Under the pieces are notes generated by a model. That model was not told where the DNA came from. It saw only the letters and a program-made list of their open reading frames with translations, and ran no database searches. From the NCBI GenBank assembly GCA_023261545.1, contig JAHFOS010000003.1:1-58278 (forward strand): a stretch of 58,278 bases of DNA, given 5' to 3'. Numbering within the stretch: the first letter of the stretch is position 1; the number at the start of each line of letters is the position of its first letter. This stretch comes from a bacterium. GTDB lineage: Bacteria > Planctomycetota > JADGBV01. The translations under genes and the position numbers were made by a program. Shown here in pieces: positions 1-8,589 of this stretch.

Positions 1-2
1 CC

Positions 3-71
3 AACCTCGTGATCAAGAAGCGCCACCCCAGACAACCCCGTGCCTACAAGGGCTGTTCCCGTTCCCCGTGA
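3..71 (+). CDS. C-terminal end of an unidentified upstream gene (partial)
   Basis: An open frame enters from the left edge and ends at the TGA at 69-71, overlapping the GTG start of the arsenite exporter by four bases (GTGA). Only about 22 basic, proline-rich residues are visible, ending in CSRSP, so no family can be named. The overlap suggests translational coupling with the exporter, but the frame could also be fortuitous. Confidence 0.25.
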   Translation, partial: NLVIKKRHPRQPRAYKGCSRSP

Positions 72-1171
72 ACACCGGCTCTCCCGGCGGCATCGCGCTT
101 AACTCCACGGCAAATCGTAAGATTTCCGGAGCGGCGCGCCTGTCGTTCGCCGAACGCCACCTCACGCTTTGGATCTTTACGGCCATAGGGATGGGTATCA
201 CCCTCGGGCGATTGGCGCCCGAAGGCCGCGAGGCGCTCAACGGTGCCTCGGTGGGCACGACCAACATCCCTATCGCCATCGGCCTAATCCTGATGATGAT
301 CCCGCCTCTAGCCAAGGTGCGTTACGAGAAATTGCCCGGGATTTTCCGCGACGTGCGGATTCTCGCTGTATCCCTGGCACAGAATTGGATCGTTGGCCCG
401 TTGCTGATGTTTGTGCTTGCGACTCTGTGCTTGCACGACAGACCTGACTACATGACGGGCCTCATCCTAGTGGGCCTGGCGCGCTGCATCGCGATGGTGC
501 TTGTGTGGAATGATCTGGCCCAGGGCAGCGCCGAATATGGCGCCGGGCTGGTCGCGATCAACAGCCTCTTCCAAGTGATCTTCTTTAGCGCCTACGCCTG
601 GCTGTTCATCACGGTGCTACCGCCGCTTTGCGGCCTCGCGGGAGCCGTGGCGCCCGTCGCCATGGCCGAAATTTTCAAGAGTGTCCTTATCTATTTGGGC
701 ATTCCCTTCGCCGTTGGCGCGCTATTGCGGCTTTTCTTGCTGCCGCTTAAAGGCGAGGCCTGGTACGCGCGGCGCTTCATCCCGAAGATCGCGCCGATCA
801 CGCTTGGCGCCCTGTTGCTGACCATCGTCGCCATGTTCACCCTCCAGGGCGACGCGCTCCTGCGCCAACCCATGGATCTGCTGCGCATCGCTCTACCGCT
901 GGCGCTCTACTTTGCCATCATGTTTCTTTCGAGCTTTTGGCTGGCGCGAAAAGCCGGAGCCGATTATGAGCGAACCGCAACGCTGGCATTCACCGCCAGC
1001 GGCAACAACTTCGAACTGGCCATCGCCGTGGCCATCGCGGTGTTCGGCCTGGATAGCGGCGTAGCTTTCGCAACGGTGGTCGGTCCGCTGGTGGAAGTAC
1101 CCGTACTTATCGCGCTGGTGAACGTGTCGCTGTGGTTACGGCGGCGGTACTTCATAGCCCCCGGCGCATAA
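68..1171 (+). CDS. acr3: ACR3-family arsenite efflux transporter
   Basis: A 367-residue integral membrane protein of the ACR3 branch of the BART superfamily, which extrudes arsenite across the inner membrane using the proton gradient. The ACR3 signature [18 protein letters not shown] is present with the conserved cysteine at about residue 140. The late-helix segment [14 protein letters not shown] with its conserved glutamate is also intact, and about ten hydrophobic segments are visible. The GTG start at 68 is the furthest upstream; conserved sequence begins around residue 26 ([13 protein letters not shown]), so the true start could be slightly downstream. It begins an arsenic locus that includes an arsenate reductase 2 kb downstream, whose product arsenite this pump would export. 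Confidence 0.9.
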   Translation: MNTGSPGGIALNSTANRKISGAARLSFAERHLTLWIFTAIGMGITLGRLAPEGREALNGASVGTTNIPIAIGLILMMIPPLAKVRYEKLPGIFRDVRILAVSLAQNWIVGPLLMFVLATLCLHDRPDYMTGLILVGLARCIAMVLVWNDLAQGSAEYGAGLVAINSLFQVIFFSAYAWLFITVLPPLCGLAGAVAPVAMAEIFKSVLIYLGIPFAVGALLRLFLLPLKGEAWYARRFIPKIAPITLGALLLTIVAMFTLQGDALLRQPMDLLRIALPLALYFAIMFLSSFWLARKAGADYERTATLAFTASGNNFELAIAVAIAVFGLDSGVAFATVVGPLVEVPVLIALVNVSLWLRRRYFIAPGA

Positions 1172-1528
1172 TATCCGGGCCGAGCGAAGCTACTGCCACG
1201 GCATGTGCAAGGCGTTCACATCTTCCTCTTTACGCGGACTTCGTCAGCGATTTGCCGAACCAAGGTGGCTAACGCCGGGGTGAGTTATCGACGTCCGCCA
1301 CCGGTGCAGCGGCCGGTCCTTGGACCCGGTGATATCGAGAATCGTGAGCACGACATCAGGCTTCGTGTAGATAGCCCCACGTTCCGTCTCATTGTTGTTC
1401 GCGAGCTGATCCGCCTTTCCTGCCCTGCGGATCGCTTCAGGCCCGCCGCTGGCGAAAAACTAACCCAAGCCTCACGTTCCGCAAACAGCCTCGGCTAATC
1501 TCTAGAAAAAAGAGCTGGAGGTACCTAG
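1172..1528. other. Intergenic region without a supported gene
   Basis: This gap of 357 bases separates the exporter from the HAD fusion gene. It contains a 97-codon frame (1205-1498) whose translation is rich in Arg and Pro and matches no fold that I recognise, so I treat it as non-coding. The last bases carry a purine-rich ribosome-binding site (GGAGG at about 1517-1521) for the next gene. I see no repeat, tRNA or clear terminator. Confidence 0.5.
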
Positions 1529-3082
1529 ATGAGCAACTGGATGGAGGCCCTCGCCGTCCACTACGAGGCGGTGCGTCAAAAGCATCCCGCGGATCGCTTG
1601 ATGCTGCTATTCGACATTGATGGCACGATCCTGGACGCGCGGCATGCGATCCGCTTCCTGCTGCAGTCTTACGATAAGGCGCGAAGCACTTGTTTCTTCG
1701 ATGAGCTCAGCCTGGAACACATCGCCAGCCATGGCGGCAACCTGGAAAACCTCGTAGCGGATCACGAGGAAATCAGCGAGCCCGAGAAGGCGGAGATCCT
1801 GCGCTGGTGTCTGGAGAAACAATGGAGCCTGCAGGCCATCTGGGAATCGCATCGGCCGCTCCGTGGCGTCCTGGGTGTCATCCGCTGGTTTCAACTGCAA
1901 CCGCTCACCTTCGTGGGTCTGAATTCGGGACGGCCGGGTTGGCTGCGCAGCGACACCCTGTTTTCACTCAATCGGCTGGGCGAGGAATTCCATGTGCATT
2001 TTTCCGAAGAGATGTTGCACATGAACGAAGGGTTTGCTCCAGAAGAGGTGACGCGCTCCAAAATCCACGGCGTGTACAGCTTTCAGAGCGTGGGCTATCG
2101 CGTCTTCGCGGCGGTGGACAGCGACACCAGGACGCTCAAAGCCCTGGCGGATATCGAGGACTTCAGCAATATCCTGCTGCTGCACGCCGAAACCTTGCGG
2201 GCCCCCCAGGACACGGCGCCGGCCCTGCCCTCGGGGGCGGTGAGCGGCCGCAGCTATCACTGGCTCGACCTGGTCCAGCCGGGCGATGGCTCCGCCATGT
2301 CGCGCGTGCAGTTCGTCTGGCATGGCTCGCGCGAACGCGAAAACCTGCGACAATTCCTCCAACTCGATATCCACTGGATCGAGATCACGGTGGATCGCGA
2401 TTTCGTCCTCAAGGAACCCGCGTTCACTCTGGAAGATGCGAGCGAATGCCACGAGGATCTTGGCGAAGTGACTCTGGATGAGGTTTTCGACTGGGCGCGC
2501 CTCAGTCGGCGCGGCGTGAAACTCGATCTCAAAGAGGGAGGCAGCCTGCTGAATGATGTGCTGCGCCGCATCGCGCGGCATGGCATTGCCGACTGCAATC
2601 TGTGGTTCAACGGCGGCATCGATCACCTGCAGGAGAAAGGGTTTCGCAAACTCGTTGCCCGCCATCCCGGAGCCCTGTTGCAATGTCCCGTGGATTTCCT
2701 CGCTCCGCTTTTCGCCACCTCACCGAACAGGGCCAAGGACATCCTCGAAATGCTCTGCGGCTGGGGCATCGGTCGCTTTTCCATCGGCTGGCGGACTCCT
2801 GACAGGGACCTCGTGATCGAGAAGCTGGGAGATTGGAAGTTCGAGCTGAACATCCACGACGTCCCCGATCTAGAGTCCTTCCTCAAGGCCGCCCTGCGGC
2901 TTCCAGCCTCGCTCTCCTCAGGGTTCAACTACCAGCACGCCGTCCATGCGCGCAGGTCTAAGGTGGGAGCAGCCGCCGCGTTTTCCGAGGCCCTGGAAGG
3001 GGTCTATGCCCAGCGACAGACCACGGACTTCGTCGAGATAATGTTTGGGGAGTCACAGATCGTGCCCTCGTTCAAGAAGTGA
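1529..3082 (+). CDS. HAD-superfamily phosphatase fused to a menorin/FAM151-like domain
   Basis: A 517-residue cytosolic protein. Residues ~22-230 form a HAD hydrolase: motif I is LLFDIDGT (D29, D31), a motif II-like LNSGRPG follows, and an acidic DSDT segment fits motif III/IV. Residues ~257-505 resemble the menorin/FAM151 (DUF2181) domain, a relative of the glycerophosphodiester phosphodiesterase superfamily. In order it shows WHGS, WIEITVDRDF, GVKLDLKEGG, NLWFNGGID and RFSIGWRT, matching the family's W-H, IE-D, GIKLDFK, WLNAD and LSLGWTT blocks. The ATG has a good GGAGG site seven to eight bases upstream. It lies between acr3 and arsC on the same strand, so a role in arsenic or phosphoester metabolism is inferred from position only. 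The HAD part is confident; the C-terminal assignment rests on motif order seen by eye. Confidence 0.6.
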   Translation: MSNWMEALAVHYEAVRQKHPADRLMLLFDIDGTILDARHAIRFLLQSYDKARSTCFFDELSLEHIASHGGNLENLVADHEEISEPEKAEILRWCLEKQWSLQAIWESHRPLRGVLGVIRWFQLQPLTFVGLNSGRPGWLRSDTLFSLNRLGEEFHVHFSEEMLHMNEGFAPEEVTRSKIHGVYSFQSVGYRVFAAVDSDTRTLKALADIEDFSNILLLHAETLRAPQDTAPALPSGAVSGRSYHWLDLVQPGDGSAMSRVQFVWHGSRERENLRQFLQLDIHWIEITVDRDFVLKEPAFTLEDASECHEDLGEVTLDEVFDWARLSRRGVKLDLKEGGSLLNDVLRRIARHGIADCNLWFNGGIDHLQEKGFRKLVARHPGALLQCPVDFLAPLFATSPNRAKDILEMLCGWGIGRFSIGWRTPDRDLVIEKLGDWKFELNIHDVPDLESFLKAALRLPASLSSGFNYQHAVHARRSKVGAAAAFSEALEGVYAQRQTTDFVEIMFGESQIVPSFKK

Positions 3083-3179
3083 TGCCTCGGCGCATGATGG
3101 GCGAACCTGGCAAATTGGGCCTCTTGCTTTCTCATAACCGCGCCGCGCACCCAGCCGCTGTCGGCCGCGATGATCAGTT

Positions 3180-3614
3180 TTGAAACGCATTGTTTTCATC
3201 TGTGTGGAGAACGCCGGTCGCAGTCAGATGGCTGAGGCCTTCGCGCGCTTGCACGGCGCCAATCATATCGAGGCCTTCAGCGCGGGCTCGAAGCCCGCCG
3301 CCGCCGTGCATCCTCTTGCCATCGTCCTGATGGCGGAGCGCGGTTGCGACATTTCTGCCCGCCAACCCAAGTCTCTGGACGCCTTCAAAGAAAGGAAATT
3401 CGACTGCGCCGTCACTATGGGCTGCGGCGATGATGGCCCGTCCCTGAAGGCCAAGAGTCGGGAGGATTGGGATATCCCTGACCCCTGGAGTCTGGACGAA
3501 GCCGGTTACCGCCGCGTTCGCAACCTTGTCGAGAAGAAAGTCCAAAGTTTGCTGGCGCGCTTACTGTACCACGGATCCCCCGCCGATAAAGCCCGAGAAC
3601 CCGGCAAATATTGA
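3180..3614 (+). CDS. arsC: Arsenate reductase, low-molecular-weight phosphatase type
   Basis: A 144-residue LMW-PTP-fold protein that reduces arsenate to arsenite for export by the ACR3 pump. The catalytic P-loop CVENAGRSQ (C8-x5-R14) sits right after the first strand, and the DP loop appears as DWDIPDP. Family members using thioredoxin carry further redox cysteines in a GCGDxCP-like segment; here that segment is MGCGDDGP, so C82 remains but the following cysteine is replaced by glycine. The start is TTG at 3180, because MKRIVFICVENAGRS aligns with the family N-terminus and no ATG or GTG lies closer. Its role is supported by acr3 upstream on the same strand. Confidence 0.85.
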   Translation: MKRIVFICVENAGRSQMAEAFARLHGANHIEAFSAGSKPAAAVHPLAIVLMAERGCDISARQPKSLDAFKERKFDCAVTMGCGDDGPSLKAKSREDWDIPDPWSLDEAGYRRVRNLVEKKVQSLLARLLYHGSPADKAREPGKY

Positions 3615-3690
3615 AAAATTCTCGACGGCTCGCGTTTTCACGGTCCGTGCAAGAGACGCCGCGCGGATAGAATGCCACGCCCGTCGGCAG

Positions 3691-4200
3691 ATGCCCGCAG
3701 CGCAATCCACCCTTTATCTGGTCCGCCACGCCCAGGCCAGCGAAGCTGGCCGAAACATGGCGGATTTTGATCGCCCGCTCACCAAGCGCGGTCGCCAGCA
3801 GGCTGCCCAATTGGCCAGGTCTTTCGCGAAGCGCGCGCCAGCGCCGGATCTCGTGGCCTCCAGCCCCGCCCCGCGCGCTTGGCAGACCGCGCAAGTTATC
3901 GCTGCGGCTTGGGACTTTCCGGAGTCCGCCATCCTGAAGGTTCCGGAACTTTACTCTGAAGAATCCGTGGAGTTGCCGCTCAAAATTCTGTTCGGCACCA
4001 TGCGCCGGGGCAAAAGCCTGCTGGCGGTGGGGCATAATCCCCTGCTCAAGGATTTAGCCGCCGTACTTCTTGGCTCTTTCTCCGGTCCGTTGCGCAAAGG
4101 GGAGCTGCTCGCCATCGGGTTCCGCGCGCGGCCAGCCCTCGGCTCGGGCCGGCTGATGTTCCGCATCTCTCCCCTCATTGAGGATGCCGCGCCCGGGTAG
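3691..4200 (+). CDS. sixA: SixA-like phosphohistidine phosphatase (histidine phosphatase superfamily)
   Basis: A 169-residue protein from the ATG at 3691, where the N-terminus MPAAQSTLYLVRHAQ aligns with the family; the open frame reaches further upstream into arsC but without conserved sequence. It shows the catalytic RHA motif (R12, H13), the LTKRGRQQA segment, SSPAPRAWQTA, and a second catalytic histidine in VGHNP. The size matches SixA (~160 residues), which removes phosphate from histidine-phosphorylated proteins in the cytosol. It lies 35 bases before ppk1 on the same strand, an association that suggests a role in phosphate or polyphosphate signalling. Other small histidine phosphatases have the same motifs, so the substrate is uncertain. 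Confidence 0.75.
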   Translation: MPAAQSTLYLVRHAQASEAGRNMADFDRPLTKRGRQQAAQLARSFAKRAPAPDLVASSPAPRAWQTAQVIAAAWDFPESAILKVPELYSEESVELPLKILFGTMRRGKSLLAVGHNPLLKDLAAVLLGSFSGPLRKGELLAIGFRARPALGSGRLMFRISPLIEDAAPG

Positions 4201-4235
4201 CCGCGCCTCCCGTTTTTTCCGAATATACTACCCTC

Positions 4236-6296
4236 ATGAAGGTCCCCACGCTGCCCCGCGAGATCGCCTGGTTGCATTTCAACGACCGCGTGCTCCGGGA
4301 GGCCGACGACGATTCGGTGCCGCTCGTCGGCCGCATGCGTTTCCTCGGCATCTTCTCCGCCAACCTCGACGAGTTCTTCCGCGTGCGCGTGGCGACGCTG
4401 AAGCGGCTGGCCATGATGCGCAAGACGCTCTCCGGGCACGACCCGCGCAAGGTGCTGAAGCAGATCCAGGACCTGGTGCTGGAGCAGACCGCGCGCTACG
4501 AGGAAATCTACGCCAAGCTCCTCACCAGCCTGCGCCAGGCGGGCATCTCCATCCTGAACGAGCAGGACCTCGACAAGCGCCAGCAACAGCACGTGCGCGC
4601 CTTCTTCTATGAGGAGGTGCGCCCCCGGCTCGTGCCGCTGATGCTGGAGTCCTTCAAGAACTTCCCGGCCATCAAGGATGAAAACGTCAACCTCGCGGTG
4701 AGCCTGCAGCTCGAGGGCGAAGCGCGGCGCCAGCGCTACGCGCTCATCGAACTGCCCCCGGACCTCCCGCGCTTCATCGAGCTCCCCGCCCAGGGGCGCC
4801 GCCAGTGCCTGATGTTCCTCGACGACGTGGTGCGCTTCGGGCTCAGGTACATCTTTTCCATCTTCGACGTCGAGAGCGTCGAGGCCTACGCCATCAAGCT
4901 CACGCGCGACTCCGAGATAGATATCGAGGAGGACTTCTCCGAAAGCTATCTCGAACGCATCCATGAAAGCCTGCGCAAACGCAAGAAGGGGGCGCCGGTG
5001 CGCTTCGTCTATGACGCCACTATCCCCAAGGGCCTGCTCAACTTCTTCATCAAGGGCCTGCACCTGAGCCAGATGGACGCTTTCATCCCCGGATCGCGCT
5101 ACCACAATTTCAAGGACCTCATCCGCTTTCCCGACCTCGGGCGCAAGGACCTCAACCTGCGCTATCCCCAGCCCATCGCCCACCCGCAGCTCCACGGCGC
5201 GCACAGCCTGCTGTCCGTCATCGCGCGCAGCGACGTGCTGCTGCATTTCCCCTACCATCCTTTCTCCACGTTCATTGACGTTTTGCGCGAGGCGGCCATT
5301 GACCCGGACGTGCGCGAAATCAAGCTCACCGTCTATCGCGCCAGCGCGCATTCCCACACCCTGAACACCCTCATCAACGCGGCCCGGAACGGCAAGCGCG
5401 TCACGGTGGTGCTCGAACCCCAGGCGCGCTTCGACGAGGAATCCAACATCAACTGGGCCAACAAGCTGAGCGAGGAAGGCGTGCGCGTTATCCTGGGCGT
5501 GCGCGGCCTCAAGATCCACGCCAAGCTCTGCCTCATCCTGAGGCAGGAGGACCATCGCACCGCCCGCACCGCGGCCATCGGCACCGGCAATTTCAATGAA
5601 GCCACGGCCCGGACCTACTGCGACCACCTGCTGCTCACCTGCGATCCGCAACTCACCCGGGAGGTGGAAGGCATCTTCGAGTACCTGGAGGGGCCCTTTC
5701 GCATCCCCAACTTCAAGCACATCATCTTCTCCCCCTTTTACACGCGCAAACGGCTGCTGCGCCTCATCGCCCGCGAAATCGACGAGGCCAGGGCGGGCAA
5801 GGAGGCGTACATCCACGCCAAGCTCAACAACTTGGACGATGCCGCCATCATCCAACGGCTCTACCAGGCGGGACAGGCCGGCGTGCGCGTGCGCCTCATC
5901 GTGCGCGGCATGTGCGCGCTCATCCCGGGCGCGGCGCAGCTCAGCGAGAACATCGAGGCCATCCGCATCGTGGACCAGTACCTTGAGCACTCGCGCCTCT
6001 TCGTCTTCGCGAGCGGGGGCGAGCCGCGCGTCTTCATCTCCTCCAGCGACTGGATGGTGCGCAATTTCGACCGCCGCGTCGAGGTCACCTGCCCCATCTT
6101 CGACCGCCGTCTGCAGAAGGAATTGCGCGATACCTTCGACTTGCTCTGGAACGACAACGTCAAGGCCAGCCCCGTGCTCGGCGGCACGCGGGAACTCGGG
6201 AACTCGGAGACTTGCCGCAGCCAGGTTGAAATCCACCGCTACCTCAAACAATCGGCGGCTGCCATGATCCGCCGCAGGAAAGAGCGCAGGAAATAA
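4236..6296 (+). CDS. ppk1: Polyphosphate kinase 1
   Basis: A 686-residue enzyme, the normal length for Ppk1, which reversibly polymerises the gamma-phosphate of ATP into inorganic polyphosphate. The N domain begins with REIAWLHFNDRVL and SANLDEFFRVRVA. The phospholipase-D-like catalytic half contains LKIHAK with the autophosphorylated histidine at about residue 428, IGTGNFNE, and a second catalytic histidine in YLEHSRLF at about residue 585. All expected blocks are intact. It is followed 21 bases later by the polyphosphate-degrading ppx gene and preceded by sixA, so synthesis and breakdown of polyphosphate are encoded together. Confidence 0.95.
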   Translation: MKVPTLPREIAWLHFNDRVLREADDDSVPLVGRMRFLGIFSANLDEFFRVRVATLKRLAMMRKTLSGHDPRKVLKQIQDLVLEQTARYEEIYAKLLTSLRQAGISILNEQDLDKRQQQHVRAFFYEEVRPRLVPLMLESFKNFPAIKDENVNLAVSLQLEGEARRQRYALIELPPDLPRFIELPAQGRRQCLMFLDDVVRFGLRYIFSIFDVESVEAYAIKLTRDSEIDIEEDFSESYLERIHESLRKRKKGAPVRFVYDATIPKGLLNFFIKGLHLSQMDAFIPGSRYHNFKDLIRFPDLGRKDLNLRYPQPIAHPQLHGAHSLLSVIARSDVLLHFPYHPFSTFIDVLREAAIDPDVREIKLTVYRASAHSHTLNTLINAARNGKRVTVVLEPQARFDEESNINWANKLSEEGVRVILGVRGLKIHAKLCLILRQEDHRTARTAAIGTGNFNEATARTYCDHLLLTCDPQLTREVEGIFEYLEGPFRIPNFKHIIFSPFYTRKRLLRLIAREIDEARAGKEAYIHAKLNNLDDAAIIQRLYQAGQAGVRVRLIVRGMCALIPGAAQLSENIEAIRIVDQYLEHSRLFVFASGGEPRVFISSSDWMVRNFDRRVEVTCPIFDRRLQKELRDTFDLLWNDNVKASPVLGGTRELGNSETCRSQVEIHRYLKQSAAAMIRRRKERRK

Positions 6297-6317
6297 AGCG
6301 CCGCAACGTCGCACGGC

Positions 6318-7250
6318 ATGCCAAAGACTCCCCCCGGTCGTTCCCGTCCAAGGGCTTCCCGACAGCCCCTGCGCTGCGCCGCCATTGACACCGGCTCCAA
6401 CGCCGTGCGCATGCTGCTGGCCCGCACCGTCGAGCGCGACAACAGCAGCGAAATCGTGAAAGAGGCCTTCATCCGCTTTCCCCTGCGGCTCGGCGAGGAT
6501 ACCTTCACCACCGGCCGCATCGGACCCAAGACCCAGAAGCGCCTCATCGCGGTCCTGCGCGGCTTCCGCGCGCTCGCCGCCGCCTATGGCGCTAAGTACT
6601 TGCGCGCCTGCGCCACCTCGGCCCTGCGCGAGGCCCGGAACGGATCGGCGGTCACGCGCGCCGTGCGCCGGCATGCCGGGGTGGCCCTCGAAATCCTGAA
6701 TGGCCGCGAGGAGGCGCGCCTCATCCTCGCGGGTTTCGCGCCGCAATTGGGGAACCGCGGCTTCCTCTACGTTGACATCGGGGGCGGCAGCACCGAGATC
6801 AGCCTGGTGCAGAGGGGACGGGCCGTGGCCTCGCGTTCTTTCCGCCTCGGGGCCGTGCGCCTGCTGCACCGCGAGCCCCCCGCCCGGGTGTGGGAGGGAG
6901 TCGAGAACTTCCTCGCGAAACTGCGGCGCCGCTACGGATCGTTCCACGGCGTGGGCAGCGGCGGCAGCATCGGCAAGGTGCGCGACCTCCTGGGTCTGGG
7001 CACTGACGAACCCTTTCAACTCGCGGACGCCCGCAAACTGCTGAAACGCCTCGCGCAGCTTTCCCCCGAGGAACGCATGTCGCGCTACGACCTCAAACCC
7101 GACCGCGCGGACGGCATCGTGCCAGCGGGCCGCATCCTGCTTTTCGTCATGAAGGAGGCGGGACTCAAGGAGATGCTCGCCCCGCCCCTGAGCCTCGCCG
7201 ACGGCCTGGCGCGCGAAATCTTCTATCGCGCGCGACGGCGGCGGAATTGA
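6318..7250 (+). CDS. ppx: Exopolyphosphatase / guanosine pentaphosphate phosphatase family protein
   Basis: A 310-residue ASKHA-fold phosphatase. The first phosphate-binding loop AAIDTGSNAVRML lies near residue 20, and the second is DIGGGSTEIS. ATSALREARNG and LNGREEARLI are further family blocks, and GSGGSIGKV fits the adenosine-type loop. The length matches the short form (~300 residues) without the C-terminal HD domain of E. coli Ppx. It removes terminal phosphate from polyphosphate, or from pppGpp in the GppA branch; the direct linkage to ppk1 favours polyphosphate. A basic stretch of about 17 residues precedes the conserved core. Confidence 0.9.
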   Translation: MPKTPPGRSRPRASRQPLRCAAIDTGSNAVRMLLARTVERDNSSEIVKEAFIRFPLRLGEDTFTTGRIGPKTQKRLIAVLRGFRALAAAYGAKYLRACATSALREARNGSAVTRAVRRHAGVALEILNGREEARLILAGFAPQLGNRGFLYVDIGGGSTEISLVQRGRAVASRSFRLGAVRLLHREPPARVWEGVENFLAKLRRRYGSFHGVGSGGSIGKVRDLLGLGTDEPFQLADARKLLKRLAQLSPEERMSRYDLKPDRADGIVPAGRILLFVMKEAGLKEMLAPPLSLADGLAREIFYRARRRRN

Positions 7251-7310
7251 GACCGCGCTGACCCGAGTGGAACCCATGATCAAGCACGGCATGGGCGGTC
7301 TCATGTGAAG

Positions 7311-7376
7311 GTAGCCCCAAGGGTTGCCCCTACGAACACACCGGTCTTGTGGTAGGGTCGCCCCTTGTGGGTGCCC
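7311..7376. repeat. Short inverted pair between ppx and dgt
   Basis: The segment at 7311-7333 read in reverse (GTAGGGGCAACCCTTGGGG) closely resembles 7352-7376 read forward (GTAGGGTCGCCCCTTGTGG). This makes an imperfect hairpin-forming pair in the ppx-dgt gap. It looks like one of the short palindromic repeats common in large bacterial genomes and could act as a transcript-end structure. Confidence 0.45.
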
Positions 7377-7449
7377 TTTCCGAGTCCCTTCTGCCTTCTT
7401 GGAAAGCCCCGCCACGTATAATCTCCCCCGTCGTGTCAGGAAACCGCCC

Positions 7450-8589
7450 ATGAGCCTGCGCCGCCGCTTGGAGGAATTGGAAGACCGCCGCCTCGCGCCT
7501 TGCGCCATCCGCTCCACGGCGGCCGGGGGCCGCGAGTATCCCGAGTCGCCCCAGGAGCAGCGCACCGAATTCCAACGCGACCGTGACCGCATCATCCATT
7601 CCACCGCCTTCCGCCGCCTGGAATACAAGACCCAGGTCTTCCCCAACCACGAGGGCGACCACTACCGCACGCGCCTCACCCACACCATCGAGGTGGCCAA
7701 CCTGGCGCGCACGCTGGCGCGCAGCCTCGACCTCAATGAGGATTTCACCGAATGCCTGGCCCTGGCGCACGACATCGGCCATCCACCCTTCGGCCATTGC
7801 GGCGAAGAGGTCCTCTCGCGCCTCATGGAGCCTTACGGCGGCTTCGAGCACAATGAACAGTCTTACCGCCTGCTCACGGTACTCGAAAAGGGCTACGCCG
7901 GTCACCCCGGGCTCAATTTGACGCGCGAGATCCTGAAGGCTGTCCTGCAGCACACCCGCGAGTACCGCCGCCGCTATCCCGAGGGCGGGCACGCGCTGCT
8001 CGAAACGCGGCTGGTCTCCATCGCCGACGAGATGGTGTACGATGCCCATGACCTCGACGACGGGCTGTCGAGCGGCATCCTCACGGAAGGGGAGCTGGCC
8101 CCCCTCGAGTTCTGGCGCGAGGCCGTCGCCACCCAGGGGTTCCCGCGCGACGCCGGCCCGGACGTCCGGCGCCGCACGGCGGTGCGCGCCATCTTGAACC
8201 TGCTGGTGCAAGACTTCATCGCAACCGCCCGGAGCAACCTTGAAATGCGCGCCTTCCGTTCCAAAGAGGAGGCGCAGCCCTTTTCCGCCGAAGTCTTGCG
8301 GTTCTCCGCGCACCTGGAGGGGCTCAAGGGCCAGCTCGAACTCTTCCTGCGCGAGCGCATGTACCGCCACCCCACCGTGCTCAAGATGATGAACAAATCC
8401 AAATACTTCGTGGAGCGGCTGTTCCAGCACTTCAAGGAGTTCCCCACCGAGTTGCCGCGCGAGTTCCAGGAGCGCTTCGCGCGCGACGGGGTGGAGCGAT
8501 CCATCGCCGACTATATCGCCGGCATGACGGATCGCTTCCTCCAGGAGGAATACGTGCGCATCTTCATGCCCTTTCAGAAAATGCTGTGA
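7450..8589 (+). CDS. dgt: Deoxyguanosinetriphosphate triphosphohydrolase-like protein (HD domain)
   Basis: A 379-residue cytosolic HD-domain dNTPase of the shorter bacterial class, which cleaves dGTP or other dNTPs to deoxynucleoside and triphosphate. The metal-binding residues are visible in RLTHTIEVA (H78) and LAHDIGHPPFGHCGE (H107, D108), with EMVYDAHDLDDG supplying the later acidic metal ligand. The N-terminal FQRDRDRIIHSTAFRRLEYKTQV block is typical. I chose the ATG at 7450, after an AGGAAA site; earlier codons run into a repeat. Its stop overlaps the start of the next gene (GTGA). Confidence 0.9.
   Translation: MSLRRRLEELEDRRLAPCAIRSTAAGGREYPESPQEQRTEFQRDRDRIIHSTAFRRLEYKTQVFPNHEGDHYRTRLTHTIEVANLARTLARSLDLNEDFTECLALAHDIGHPPFGHCGEEVLSRLMEPYGGFEHNEQSYRLLTVLEKGYAGHPGLNLTREILKAVLQHTREYRRRYPEGGHALLETRLVSIADEMVYDAHDLDDGLSSGILTEGELAPLEFWREAVATQGFPRDAGPDVRRRTAVRAILNLLVQDFIATARSNLEMRAFRSKEEAQPFSAEVLRFSAHLEGLKGQLELFLRERMYRHPTVLKMMNKSKYFVERLFQHFKEFPTELPREFQERFARDGVERSIADYIAGMTDRFLQEEYVRIFMPFQKML

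Noticed and set aside
1205-1498. A 97-codon open frame between acr3 and the HAD fusion gene
   Set aside because: Composition is unlike the neighbours, there is no ribosome-binding site or known motif, and the translation looks random.
3951-7646. A 1231-codon open frame on the minus strand, opposite sixA, ppk1, ppx and the dgt start
   Set aside because: It is a shadow of high-GC codon bias. The plus strand carries intact, conserved enzymes across the same bases, and the minus translation has no recognisable domain.
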